Source: Prevotella sp.
Lineage (GTDB): Bacteria > Bacteroidota > Bacteroidia > Bacteroidales > Dysgonomonadaceae
Assembly (NCBI GenBank): GCA_031271965.1
Contig: JAISUS010000005.1
Coordinates: 37,218 to 101,217 of the forward strand
Direction: 5' to 3'
DNA length: 64,000 nucleotides
Shown in pieces: positions 28,798 to 39,509 of the stretch. Within the stretch, counting starts at the first letter, position 1. Each line of letters starts with the position of its first letter. Below the pieces are notes generated by a model. The model was not told where the DNA came from and made no database searches. It saw only the letters and a list, made by a program, of their open reading frames with translations. The translations under genes and the position numbers were made by a program.

Positions 28798-29145
28798 TTA
28801 TTTACAAACCGGGAAGTCTTTTATTTTATATACTATCCCGTATAATTCTATACGCTCTACATTTAGTGTATCTACAGCCATTGTTACCTGATTTCGGCTA
28901 CTCTTCTTAGACAAATCAAATGAAATATGTAGAATATCGTCACTGTCCCGGGTAGCGCTCCATCCCTGTATGCCATAATTGGGATATTTCCAGAGAAAAG
29001 ATAATGTATCCGGACTTGTACGGCAGATACTGAAATCATCAGCTCTTTTATCTACAAACCATCCATTATTGCGAGCAGAATACCATAGACCAAAAATGGC
29101 TGCGAGAATGGCTAATGTCACCAAAATCGGAAACAACTCTCTCAT
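28798..29145 (-). CDS. Hypothetical single-helix membrane protein
   Basis: A 115-residue protein with one N-terminal membrane helix (about residues 5-25) and a soluble part with FSICRTSPDTLSFLWKYPNYG and a VERIELYGIVYKI strand. I do not recognise a family. It follows the DUF6249 gene with a six-base gap, so the two are probably co-transcribed and divergent from the ECF sigma factor. Confidence 0.75.
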   Translation of the reverse strand: MRELFPILVTLAILAAIFGLWYSARNNGWFVDKRADDFSICRTSPDTLSFLWKYPNYGIQGWSATRDSDDILHISFDLSKKSSRNQVTMAVDTLNVERIELYGIVYKIKDFPVCK

Positions 29146-29151
29146 TGCTGT

Positions 29152-29559
29152 TTAGTCTTTTTTATCTTTCTTTTTTTCTATAAAGTAAGCTATAACAAGT
29201 CCTATACCTCCAAATACTGCTGCACACGAAGGATATAGCACATCTACAGAACGCATCGAATCATACACGAGCTGACCTTTATAATAACTAGGTATAGCGG
29301 TCGATATATCCACTATTGTAGCAATAACCACACCTAAGCCGACGCCTATTAATAGAAGTCCGATACGGATAGACCAAGAACCGATACTCTCATCCTTGTA
29401 TACAGGGAAATTAATACGATGTTTCAACGTTTCAGGATCGACATTCGATAATTTTTCAATTATAGATATCCTTTCATTACGACGTACAAACAACTCAAAT
29501 ATCTTATAGATACCAAGGGTTATAATACCCATCACAAAAATTGGAACTAAATCATTCAT
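29152..29559 (-). CDS. DUF6249 family membrane protein
   Basis: A 135-residue inner-membrane protein. One helix at the N-terminus, a short soluble loop (FVRRNERISIIEKL), and two further helices around residues 65-90 and 108-128, ending in a lysine-rich tail, match the DUF6249 pattern. Proteins of this type are commonly next to ECF sigma factors in Bacteroidota, as here. The role is unknown; a part in envelope stress sensing is only an inference from the neighbours. Confidence 0.75.
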   Translation of the reverse strand: MNDLVPIFVMGIITLGIYKIFELFVRRNERISIIEKLSNVDPETLKHRINFPVYKDESIGSWSIRIGLLLIGVGLGVVIATIVDISTAIPSYYKGQLVYDSMRSVDVLYPSCAAVFGGIGLVIAYFIEKKKDKKD

Positions 29560-29673
29560 ATTACAATTATTTTAAGTTAAACATTTCATTTTTGTTCGTT
29601 TGTCTATTTTGACGCTGCATATTTTAGAAGGTTACAAACTTACCGAAAAATTTTTCAGAATATTTTTTACTCT

Positions 29674-29681
29674 TACATTTG
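29674..29681 (+). promoter_or_regulatory. TAnnTTTG -7 box before ECF sigma gene
   Basis: TACATTTG matches the housekeeping consensus, 18 bases before the ATG at 29699. A GTAAC-N16-CGTC pair (29681-29685, 29702-29705) overlaps it and resembles an ECF-type promoter, so the gene may also control itself; that second element is weak evidence. Confidence 0.5.
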
Positions 29682-29698
29682 TAACCTATCACATAAAC

Positions 29699-30268
29699 AT
29701 GCGTCATACGGGTATGACTGAGTTCGACGATATCTTTTACATACGGCAGGTCAAAAACGGAAATACCGATGCATTTGTCCATATTGTCCGCCGATACGAG
29801 AGAATGGTATTTACCATTGTCGGAAAAATCGTCTCTCGCCGTGCTGATGCAGAAGATATTACCCAGGAAGTATTTATAAAGGTGTTTCAGTCTTTAGATC
29901 AATATCGGGAAGAAGCCGGTTTTGGGACATGGTTATATCGAATAGCGTATAACACAACTATTTCGGAACTACGTAAACGAAAACATGAATTTACCCCGAT
30001 TGAAGACCGGTTCGACAACATACCCGACAGTGAAATATCAAATGCAATGGATGAGATCAGTACAGAAGAGCAATTGGTATATCTGGACAAAGTCCTAAAA
30101 AAGATGCCGCCTGATGATGCTATGCTAATAACAATGTTTTATTTAAACAGCAATAGCATACAAGAAATCAGCAACATAACAGGAAACAGTGTGACAAATG
30201 TAAAAGTAAAGTTGCACAGAATAAGAAAATTTATGAACTTTGAAATAAATAAACTCATACAGCAATGA
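29699..30268 (+). CDS. ECF-type RNA polymerase sigma factor
   Basis: A 189-residue sigma-70 family regulator of the extracytoplasmic-function group. Region 2 is marked by RADAEDITQEVFIKVFQSL and FGTWLYRIAYNTTISELRKR. Region 4 follows (about 125-185) with MPPDDAMLITMFYLNSNSIQEIS. An upstream ORF extension to 29600 exists, but the promoter box at 29674-29681 argues for the start at 29699 or at the ATG 29714 (184 residues). It overlaps the next gene by four bases, which is the usual arrangement for a sigma factor and its membrane partner. Confidence 0.93.
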   Translation: MRHTGMTEFDDIFYIRQVKNGNTDAFVHIVRRYERMVFTIVGKIVSRRADAEDITQEVFIKVFQSLDQYREEAGFGTWLYRIAYNTTISELRKRKHEFTPIEDRFDNIPDSEISNAMDEISTEEQLVYLDKVLKKMPPDDAMLITMFYLNSNSIQEISNITGNSVTNVKVKLHRIRKFMNFEINKLIQQ

Positions 30269-30648
30269 ACGAAGATAAAGACAGACTCAGGAGTTTATTT
30301 CAGGAAATGAAATTAGACAAACCATCGGTGGGATTTGAAAGCCGCCTGATGCAAAGCATACATGCCATAACAGAAAAGCAAACTAAGAAAGAACCGATCT
30401 CTGCAAAAAGTATTTTGGCAATAATCGGAGGAATTTTAGGAATCTTAGGTATACCTGCGGCTATTCTGTGGTGGATGGATTTTTCTATCAAGCCGGATAT
30501 TCAACCCATAGAAACTGATTTCTCATTCAGCATGCCTGCAATGAATATAAATCCGTCTATTATCTCCATAGCATCTGTATGTCTGTTACTTTTAGTTACA
30601 GATATGCTGATTCGCAGGCGTATATGGGAAAAGAAGCATAAAGATTAA
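30265..30648 (+). CDS. Small membrane protein, possible anti-sigma partner
   Basis: A 127-residue protein whose start overlaps the sigma factor stop (ATGA-type, four bases). It has a soluble N-terminus (about residues 1-45) and two membrane helices (about 48-70 and 95-115), ending in a basic tail. The position suggests an anti-sigma factor, but the zinc-binding HxxxCxxC motif of common anti-sigma domains is absent and I recognise no family. The role is inferred from gene order only. Confidence 0.7.
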   Translation: MNEDKDRLRSLFQEMKLDKPSVGFESRLMQSIHAITEKQTKKEPISAKSILAIIGGILGILGIPAAILWWMDFSIKPDIQPIETDFSFSMPAMNINPSIISIASVCLLLLVTDMLIRRRIWEKKHKD

Positions 30649-30651
30649 CGA

Positions 30652-33000
30652 TCAACCGATAATATCGAACCGTGCAAATTTAAGCAACAATTGTTTTACT
30701 CCTGAATTTTCGAATTCGACTGTTGCTTTACGGCTATCAGGATCACCCGACACAGCAGTTACTTTCCCTATTCCAAAGCGTTCGTGCTTAATAGTAGCAC
30801 CTACCTGTACCTCATTCGTTTTTCCCATAGAAGTTTTAGGCACGGCACTCTTTGCATTCACTAACTTCGGGCGTGACAATGGCAAATCTATATCTCTCTT
30901 TTCGTGTTCGGACTTTTGGAAATTCGTAAGGCGGTCATTATTAATTGCTCGTGTAGGCGGAGTATTTGTATAATCAAATAATTCCGTTGTGTACGTCTCA
31001 GGTTTATTTATCACGCCGAATCCCCCAAGAACACTTAAATTCACATTCAGATATTCAGTATCGATATCCCTCAAAAAGCGACTAGGATTAGATGCGTTTA
31101 CCATTCCATTTCTAAAACGGCTTTTGGCATAAGAAATCATACAGTATTCCTTTGCACGGGTAATAGCTACATAGAATAGACGCCTTTCCTCTTCAAGCCC
31201 TCGGAATTCATTTTTTGCCATCGCCGAAGGAAACAAATCCTCTTCCATCCCAACAACAAACACATTCTTGAATTCAAGACCCTTAGCTGCATGCACAGTC
31301 ATCATAGTAACTTTTTCCTGACTTGCTTCTTTATCTGTATCCTGATCCGTCAGTAATGATACCTCTGATAAGAAGTCCATCAAACCAATGCCGCCTAGCC
31401 CTTCTTCCTGACGGCTTTCGCAAAATTCATGAATACCGCCTAACAATTCCTGTAGATTTTCCTGACGGCTCATGCCTTCGGGCGTCTGATCTTGATAAGC
31501 TTCACTCGCAATACCGCTTTGTTTTACGATTTTGGATGCCAGTTCATAGGCCGAAAGCTGATCAATCTGAGCTATAAAGCTTTCTATCAGTTCTCTGAAA
31601 TCGTTGAGTTTCTTCGTAGTTCCTGCATTTACATTCAGATTATATTCGAGTGGTTGGCCTATAATCTGCCACAGACTTACATTATGAGTTCGGGCGGCAT
31701 CCGATATTTTATTAAGCGTTGTGTTTCCGATACCCCGGGCAGGGAAATTGATGGTTCGTTTAAAAGCCTCTTCATCCTGAGGATTGACGATCATCCGAAA
31801 ATAGGCTATAACATCCTTTATTTCTTTTCGTTGATAGAAAGATAATCCACCATAAATACGATAAGGTATATTCTTCTTCCGTAACGCTTCTTCAAATACA
31901 CGGGATTGAGCATTGGTACGATAAAGAATAACAAAATCGCCGTAAGAAGCCTTCTTGTCACGGCGCAAATCCCAAATCTTATTTGAAACGATTACACCTT
32001 CTTCAAAATCGGAATATGCGCCGGCTACTTCTATCCTATCGCCTTCATCATTTTCTGAGTAAACGGTCTTTTGTATCTGCTCTCTATTCTGCTTTATAAG
32101 ACTATTCGCAGCATTTACGATATTTTGAGTAGAACGGTAATTCTGTTCCAGTTTGAAGATCTTAGACTCCGGATAAACCTCCTTAAACTTAAGGATATTG
32201 TCAATATTGGCTCCACGAAACGAGTATATGCTTTGAGCATCATCGCCCACTACACACACTCGGTGATGTGCGTCAGCAAGCTGTTTTATAACCAGATATT
32301 GTGCAAAATTAGTATCCTGATACTCATCTACCAATATATATTGATAACGTTCCTGATAGCTTTTCAACACATCGGGATGATCGCGGAAAAGGCAATTAGT
32401 ATAGAATAAAAGGTCATCAAAGTCCATCGTATTCGATGCCTTTAAACGATTGTTATATTCCCTGTAAATATCCTTCAGAACAGGCATTTTTGCCCGTTGG
32501 TCGTATTCTATCAGTTCCTTGTTCTGCGCGTACATTTGCGGAGATATCAGCGAATTTTTTGCATTCGATATGGTTCCCTGCACACGTGCAGGCTTATATA
32601 TTTTATCATCCAGCTGAAACTGTTTGATAATAGTTTTAATCAGATTGCGTGAATCGGCAGAATCGAATATCGTAAAATTGGAGGTAAAACCTATTTTCTC
32701 CGCTTCGGTACGCAGAATACGGGAAAATACAGAGTGAAAAGTACCCATCCAAAGATAGCGTGCATATTGCCAACCTATCAGTTGGGCGATACGCTCCTTC
32801 ATTTCTTTAGCAGCTTTGTTGGTAAAGGTAAGAGCCAAAATGCTATGCGGCATATAACCATTTTGCATCAGGTAGGCTATCTTATAAGTTAGCACGCGCG
32901 TTTTTCCCGAACCTGCTCCTGCAATAATCAGTGAAGGCCCGTCAATATATTCAACAGCTTCACACTGTTGCTTATTCAGGTGATCTAGTAAATTTTTCAT
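30652..33000 (-). CDS. UvrD/PcrA-type DNA helicase
   Basis: A 782-residue superfamily 1A 3'-5' DNA helicase for repair and replication. Motifs in order are Q-motif LNKQQCEAVEY, Walker A IIAGAGSGKT (about residues 25-34), FTNKAAKEM, Walker B-like VDEYQDTN, DDAQSIYSFRGA, QNYRS, and late MTVHAAKGLEF and RRLFYVAITRA. The long reading frame extends 62 codons upstream, but the ATG at 33000 fits the family N-terminus and a -7 box lies at 33014-33021, so the extension is rejected. The gene is divergent from the exonuclease at 33098. Confidence 0.97.
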   Translation of the reverse strand: MKNLLDHLNKQQCEAVEYIDGPSLIIAGAGSGKTRVLTYKIAYLMQNGYMPHSILALTFTNKAAKEMKERIAQLIGWQYARYLWMGTFHSVFSRILRTEAEKIGFTSNFTIFDSADSRNLIKTIIKQFQLDDKIYKPARVQGTISNAKNSLISPQMYAQNKELIEYDQRAKMPVLKDIYREYNNRLKASNTMDFDDLLFYTNCLFRDHPDVLKSYQERYQYILVDEYQDTNFAQYLVIKQLADAHHRVCVVGDDAQSIYSFRGANIDNILKFKEVYPESKIFKLEQNYRSTQNIVNAANSLIKQNREQIQKTVYSENDEGDRIEVAGAYSDFEEGVIVSNKIWDLRRDKKASYGDFVILYRTNAQSRVFEEALRKKNIPYRIYGGLSFYQRKEIKDVIAYFRMIVNPQDEEAFKRTINFPARGIGNTTLNKISDAARTHNVSLWQIIGQPLEYNLNVNAGTTKKLNDFRELIESFIAQIDQLSAYELASKIVKQSGIASEAYQDQTPEGMSRQENLQELLGGIHEFCESRQEEGLGGIGLMDFLSEVSLLTDQDTDKEASQEKVTMMTVHAAKGLEFKNVFVVGMEEDLFPSAMAKNEFRGLEEERRLFYVAITRAKEYCMISYAKSRFRNGMVNASNPSRFLRDIDTEYLNVNLSVLGGFGVINKPETYTTELFDYTNTPPTRAINNDRLTNFQKSEHEKRDIDLPLSRPKLVNAKSAVPKTSMGKTNEVQVGATIKHERFGIGKVTAVSGDPDSRKATVEFENSGVKQLLLKFARFDIIG

Positions 33001-33013
33001 GACAAACGAAAGA

Positions 33014-33021
33014 CAAAGATA
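33014..33021 (-). promoter_or_regulatory. TAnnTTTG -7 box before helicase gene
   Basis: TATCTTTG on the minus strand lies 14 bases before the helicase start at 33000 and decides against the longer reading frame. Confidence 0.65.
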
Positions 33022-33066
33022 GCTTTTAGTTATGAGTTTCGGAATCTGGCGGACAAAGATTTTTTG

Positions 33067-33074
33067 TACTTTTG
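33067..33074 (+). promoter_or_regulatory. TAnnTTTG -7 box before exonuclease gene
   Basis: TACTTTTG matches the consensus 24 bases before the ATG at 33098, which argues against the upstream start at 33032. Confidence 0.65.
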
Positions 33075-33097
33075 CTGTACAACCAGAACAATATAAT

Positions 33098-33592
33098 ATG
33101 CTTCGGGATTTTGCAGCCATCGATTTTGAAACAGCGAACATGGAATCGTCCAGTGTATGCAGTGTCGGGATTGTCGTAGTCCGCAATGGTTCAATTACAG
33201 ACCGTTTCTACAGCCTGATTCAGCCCGAACCCAATTATTACAACTATGGCAACAGCAATGTTCATGGTCTAACGGCAGAAGATACTGACAATGCCAAAGT
33301 ATTTTCTGAGGTTTGGAAAGAGATAGAACCTCTTATTGAAGGACTGCCATTGGTGGCGCACAATAAAGGCTTCGATGAAACCTGTCTGAAAGCTGTTTTC
33401 AGAACCTACCGGATGGATTATCCTGATTATATATTCTATTGTACATTGGCAGCATCGCGTCGTCAATTGAAATATTTACCCGATCATCAATTACATACGG
33501 TTGCTGAAGATTGTGGTTACTCATTAACCAATCACCATAATGCCTTAGCCGATGCAGAAGCTTGTGCAGAAATAGCATTGCAATTGTTGTAA
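33098..33592 (+). CDS. DEDDh 3'-5' exonuclease (DnaQ-like)
   Basis: A 164-residue exonuclease of the DnaQ/epsilon type. The catalytic motifs are visible: ExoI AIDFETAN, ExoII LVAHNKGFDETCL and ExoIII HNALADAEACAEIAL, with the histidine five residues before the aspartate. A longer frame begins at 33032, but the promoter box at 33067 supports the start at 33098. It is divergent from the UvrD-type helicase, with both promoters in about 100 bases, suggesting a shared repair context. Polymerase partnership is not shown. Confidence 0.92.
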   Translation: MLRDFAAIDFETANMESSSVCSVGIVVVRNGSITDRFYSLIQPEPNYYNYGNSNVHGLTAEDTDNAKVFSEVWKEIEPLIEGLPLVAHNKGFDETCLKAVFRTYRMDYPDYIFYCTLAASRRQLKYLPDHQLHTVAEDCGYSLTNHHNALADAEACAEIALQLL

Positions 33593-33670
33593 AGAATATT
33601 TCTATTTGCTAACTAATCAAAAGAGTCTATTACTTAATTCAAAATATTGTTTTTCAAAGGAATATTAAAC

Positions 33671-33750
33671 TGGATTGCTTCACTACGTTCACAATGACGT
33701 TTCGCATCAAATATATTCGTCATTGCACCCCTAAGAGGTGAAGCAATCCA
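33671..33750. repeat. 80-bp REP-like palindrome
   Basis: TGGATTGCTTCAC (33671-33683) and its exact reverse complement (33738-33750) form the outer arms. CAATGACG (33692-33699) and its complement (33718-33725) form inner arms. The words GATTGCTTC and CAATGACG resemble dispersed palindromic repeats seen in many bacterial genomes. It is extragenic, between the exonuclease and cysteine desulfidase genes. Only one copy is present in this window. Confidence 0.75.
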
Positions 33751-33815
33751 GAAAAAGAAGTAAATTTTGGTGTATTTGTACCGAACAATTAACAAAAAAC
33801 TACAAAAAGAAGTTA

Positions 33816-33823
33816 TATCTTTG
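33816..33823 (+). promoter_or_regulatory. TAnnTTTG -7 box before desulfidase gene
   Basis: TATCTTTG matches the consensus 29 bases before the start at 33853. Confidence 0.65.
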
Positions 33824-33852
33824 CATTATTAAAGAATATAACCTCGAAAAGC

Positions 33853-35139
33853 ATGTTAAACCCATCTGAAAAAGAACAAATTATCAGTTTAATAAAGAAA
33901 GAAGTAGTTCCAGCCATTGGTTGTACCGAACCCATAGCTGTATCGCTTTGCGTAGCCAAAGCAACCGAAGAGCTTGGTGAATTACCCGATAATATCAAAG
34001 TATCTTTAAGTGCTAATATCCTGAAAAATGCGATGGGCGTAGGCATACCCGGCACCAAGATGGTAGGACTGCCTATTGCGATTGCGTTGGGAGCTTCTAT
34101 CGGAAAAAGTGAATACGGATTACAAGTATTGAAAGACCTGACTCCTGAAAATGTCGAAGCAGGCAGAAAATACATTTCTGAAAAACGTATTGAGATAGCT
34201 TTGAAAGAAAACATCGAAGACATACTGTATATAGAGGTTCGCTGTACTAAAGGGAATAATAAAGCATTGGCGATAATAAGAGGAAATCACACAAACTTCT
34301 CTTACATTTCAAAAAACGGAGAAACGATATATAGTGAAAATGAAAAAAAAGAAAATGAAAAAAACGGAAACGAAGATATAATGCTTACTTTCCCGATGGT
34401 TTATGAGTTATCGACTACTGCTCCACTAAAAGATATACAGTTTATATTGGAAGCTGCCGAACTTAACAGGAAAGCATCGGAACTATCAGCACAAGGCAAT
34501 TATGGACATAATGTAGCGAAAACCGTAACAGGGAAATATGGCAAGCAGATTTTAGGAGAAACAATGCTATCGAATATGATGTCGTATACGGCAGCGGCGT
34601 GCGACGCACGTATGGACGGAGCAATGATTCCTGTAATGAGTAATTCGGGCAGTGGCAACCAAGGCATTACTGCTACCCTACCCGTACTATCGTATGCCGA
34701 AGATACGAATTGCACAGAAGAAGCATTAATAAGAGCACTGATGCTCAGTCACCTCACGGTTGTTTATATAAAGCAAAAACTAGGAAGACTTTCAGCCCTT
34801 TGTGGCTGTGTAGCCGCGGCTACAGGAGCCAGCTGCGGCATTACCTATCTGATGGGGGGAAGTTATAACCAAATTACCTTTGCAGTGAAAAATATGGTCG
34901 GAAATATTACAGGAATGATATGTGATGGGGCTAAGCCCAGTTGCGCCCTTAAAATATCGAGCGGAGTATCGACCGCTGTACTATCAGCGATAATGGCTAT
35001 GGAAAATGAAGTTGTCTCTTCGCAAGAAGGCATTGTAGATGACGATGTGGATAAAACGATTGAAAACCTTACAAGTATCGGCTCCGCGGGAATGCAAGAG
35101 ACCGATAAGCTTGTACTAAAAATAATGACCAGTAAATAA
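33853..35139 (+). CDS. L-cysteine desulfidase / UPF0597 family protein
   Basis: A 428-residue cytoplasmic enzyme of the serine dehydratase alpha-like UPF0597 family (YhaM/CyuA). IGCTEPIAVSLCVAKA near the N-terminus (about residues 23-38) and the late cysteines in GCVAAATGASCGITYLMGG and MICDGAKPSCALK fit the iron-sulphur-binding pattern of the family. The likely reaction is breakdown of L-cysteine to pyruvate, ammonia and sulphide; serine as substrate is less likely. It has its own promoter and a terminator at 35151. Confidence 0.88.
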   Translation: MLNPSEKEQIISLIKKEVVPAIGCTEPIAVSLCVAKATEELGELPDNIKVSLSANILKNAMGVGIPGTKMVGLPIAIALGASIGKSEYGLQVLKDLTPENVEAGRKYISEKRIEIALKENIEDILYIEVRCTKGNNKALAIIRGNHTNFSYISKNGETIYSENEKKENEKNGNEDIMLTFPMVYELSTTAPLKDIQFILEAAELNRKASELSAQGNYGHNVAKTVTGKYGKQILGETMLSNMMSYTAAACDARMDGAMIPVMSNSGSGNQGITATLPVLSYAEDTNCTEEALIRALMLSHLTVVYIKQKLGRLSALCGCVAAATGASCGITYLMGGSYNQITFAVKNMVGNITGMICDGAKPSCALKISSGVSTAVLSAIMAMENEVVSSQEGIVDDDVDKTIENLTSIGSAGMQETDKLVLKIMTSK

Positions 35140-35150
35140 ATCACAGAAAA

Positions 35151-35176
35151 GCTATCTGATTCGCAGGTAGTTTTTT
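35151..35176 (+). terminator. Terminator after desulfidase gene
   Basis: An 8-bp stem with two G-T pairs (35151-35158 with 35164-35171) is followed by a run of T residues. Confidence 0.8.
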
Positions 35177-35204
35177 ATTTACTCATCCCTACCCAACACA
35201 AGTA

Positions 35205-35260
35205 GAGTCAATTTGACACAAACCATATAAATAAGAGGCAAAAGAGAGACATTTTGACAC
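35205..35260 (+). promoter_or_regulatory. Phased direct repeats, possible activator sites
   Basis: GAGTCAATTTGACAC (35205-35219) and GAGACATTTTGACAC (35246-35260) agree at 13 of 15 positions and lie 41 bases apart, close to four helical turns. The first contains the palindrome GTCAATTTGAC. They are about 135 and 175 bases upstream of the predicted sigma-54 start site, the usual distance for enhancer-binding activators. Confidence 0.55.
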
Positions 35261-35363
35261 CATCACATCTTCGATTGCTTATTCTAAAAATTTCATCACA
35301 AAGCAATTTATAACAAGGCTTACCCTATTCTTTTCCAATCATAATCATGGCAGTAAAAGTTAT

Positions 35364-35380
35364 TTGGCACATTTTATGCA
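35364..35380 (+). promoter_or_regulatory. Sigma-54 (-24/-12) promoter before hsp20
   Basis: TTGGCAC (35364-35370) and ATGCA (35376-35380) match the -24 and -12 elements, with the invariant GG and GC separated by exactly 10 bases. Transcription would begin near 35391, 41 bases before the start codon. No housekeeping box is seen in the leader. Confidence 0.6.
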
Positions 35381-35417
35381 CCATATTATTCGTAATAGGT
35401 GTATAACCAATAAAAAT

Positions 35418-35423
35418 AGGAGG
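35418..35423 (+). promoter_or_regulatory. Strong Shine-Dalgarno before hsp20
   Basis: AGGAGG lies eight bases before the ATG at 35432. Such a perfect site is unusual in this window, where most genes lack one, and suggests high translation of the heat-shock protein. Confidence 0.85.
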
Positions 35424-35431
35424 ATCTAATT

Positions 35432-35866
35432 ATGAACAATCAATTAAAAAAAATTGACCCGAGAAGAGATTTCTTCCCTTCTTTCTTTAAGATGAATGAT
35501 GATTTTTTTACTGATTTCTTTAAAGGTTCTAATATGCCTGCTGTAAATATTGTAGAAAACAACAAAGAATTCAGGATTGAATTATCTGTACCGGGCTTTA
35601 ATAAAGACGATTTCAAAATCGAAATCGAAAAGAACGTACTTACAATTTCAGCCAGTCAGGAAAGTAAACGAGAAGAAAAAAATGAAGACGAAAAAATACA
35701 TCGTCAAGAGTTTTATTCAACCTCTTTTTCAAGAAGCTTTGTATTACCCGAAAATATCGACACGGAGCATATTTCTGCAGAGCAAAAAGACGGTATATTG
35801 AAAATAGCATTACCAAAATTACAAGATATGCCGGAAGATAAAGTAAAGAAAATAGAGATCAAATAA
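35432..35866 (+). CDS. Small heat-shock protein, Hsp20/alpha-crystallin family
   Basis: A 144-residue ATP-independent chaperone that holds unfolding proteins. The alpha-crystallin domain covers about residues 35-130, with VNIVENNKEFRIELSVPGF at its start and the usual GILKIALPKL near its end (I-x-I/V-type C-terminal contact region follows weakly). The start is fixed by a strong Shine-Dalgarno. The upstream region has a sigma-54-like promoter, and a terminator follows at 35921. It is transcribed alone. Confidence 0.95.
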   Translation: MNNQLKKIDPRRDFFPSFFKMNDDFFTDFFKGSNMPAVNIVENNKEFRIELSVPGFNKDDFKIEIEKNVLTISASQESKREEKNEDEKIHRQEFYSTSFSRSFVLPENIDTEHISAEQKDGILKIALPKLQDMPEDKVKKIEIK

Positions 35867-35920
35867 AACTTTGGTTTAGTGTTATCGATACAATAGAGGC
35901 TTTCCGTAAAAAATGAAGTG

Positions 35921-35951
35921 AACCCTAAAAGTTTGTTTAACTTTTAGGGTT
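35921..35951 (+). terminator. Terminator after hsp20
   Basis: A 13-bp perfect stem (35921-35933 with 35939-35951) with a 5-base loop is followed by T-rich sequence. Confidence 0.88.
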
Positions 35952-35968
35952 TATTTTATGAATAAAAA

Positions 35969-35999
35969 GAGAGCCGCCCTTAACCAGAGGGCGGCTCTC
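35969..35999 (-). terminator. Terminator after GH97 gene
   Basis: A 12-bp GC-rich perfect stem (35969-35980 with 35988-35999) is followed, on the minus strand, by a T-run. It belongs to the GH97 gene ending at 36037. Confidence 0.92.
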
Positions 36000-36036
36000 A
36001 ACCTTTCAATAACCAATCTATCTTACCTTATTTTCC

Positions 36037-38394
<2,358 letters not shown>

Positions 38395-38412
38395 TTATAT
38401 AAATCTTACTAT

Positions 38413-39486
38413 TTATTCGATAGTACCAGTTCCGGCATTGAAATCAAGAGTAATGACTTTACCTGCACCAACTTTTACGCGTTCCTGATCACCATCATTA
38501 CCTCTATATACAATCTTACCATTCAGTATAATGAATTCTGTTTTCCACCAATCCCAGCTACTTCCGAAGAACGATGAGCCAGCATACATTCTCAATTCTT
38601 TATCTGCAACAGTTGTTGTAATGGTCATCTTGGTTCCTGATACAGTGAAAGGATATTCACCTTTATTCCAGCCGCCAAAGGAATCGCCCATGCCATACAC
38701 TTCTGCTGCCTTAACAGTAATCTTACTATTTACCATATCTACAAATACGATGTAGAAACCATCGGCTGCAACAAAAGCATTACCTTCGTTAGTAGTATAT
38801 CCTTCTTTAGAATCGAGTTCGAAAAAGTCTCCTCCATCCCATGCTTTGGCAGAATTCCACTTGAATCCGTTAGCAGCGGTGAAATAACGAACACACCAGA
38901 ATTGACCTTCTGTTCCATTCACAGGAGTCATTTCCACCACATTGGCATCACCCCAATTCCAGCCACCGAAGTCTGTACCGATCATATATATATTTTCAGG
39001 ATATTTAGCAATAACCTCATATGTAGTGATTTTTGTTGTCACAACATTTGTATACACAGGAGTGACAACATCACCGATAGCAGCCGATATCCGGATGTCG
39101 TAACTGGCTTCTGTTTTCGCAGGAATCTCGTATATCGAGTCTAAACCTAATATCACATTGTTTAATTCTTTATAGGTTACAGATGCTTCAGTCTTACCGA
39201 TAAGGGATGAAATAATTCTCTTATTTGCAAAGTTTTTCCCTGCCAGATCAACTTCTAACCGATAAGTAACAGCCGCATCATAGCCAAACGTAGATTCTGT
39301 CCATTTAAATGTTTCCACCACATCGTCAGCTTTATCCTCCGTCAATACATACGATGAGGCAATTGCATTTAGTGTTCCAGCTTTAGCATCAGCTTCATTA
39401 AATGTTACTTTATCCAGATCGCTATCGCAAGATACAAATGCCATAAGAGCCATAAGAGCGACCGGTATATATTTTAATAGTTTCAT
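38413..39486 (-). CDS. SusE/SusF-like starch-binding lipoprotein
   Basis: A 357-residue outer-membrane lipoprotein (lipobox AFVSC, Cys20). An N-terminal SusE domain is followed by two beta-sandwich modules with aromatic patches: YMIGTDFGGWNWGDAN and VYGMGDSFGGWNKGEYPF, as in starch-binding SusE/F domains. The tryptophans are likely glucan-binding. It follows susD with a 23-base gap and is last before a terminator, completing the susCDE set. Confidence 0.88.
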   Translation of the reverse strand: MKLLKYIPVALMALMAFVSCDSDLDKVTFNEADAKAGTLNAIASSYVLTEDKADDVVETFKWTESTFGYDAAVTYRLEVDLAGKNFANKRIISSLIGKTEASVTYKELNNVILGLDSIYEIPAKTEASYDIRISAAIGDVVTPVYTNVVTTKITTYEVIAKYPENIYMIGTDFGGWNWGDANVVEMTPVNGTEGQFWCVRYFTAANGFKWNSAKAWDGGDFFELDSKEGYTTNEGNAFVAADGFYIVFVDMVNSKITVKAAEVYGMGDSFGGWNKGEYPFTVSGTKMTITTTVADKELRMYAGSSFFGSSWDWWKTEFIILNGKIVYRGNDGDQERVKVGAGKVITLDFNAGTGTIE

Positions 39487-39509
39487 GTCTATTCTTAATT
39501 AGATTATTA

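Noticed and set aside
33001..33186. N-terminal extension of the UvrD/PcrA helicase by 62 codons
   Set aside because: A promoter box lies at 33014-33021, the extension overlaps the divergent exonuclease start, and family members begin at the ATG at 33000.
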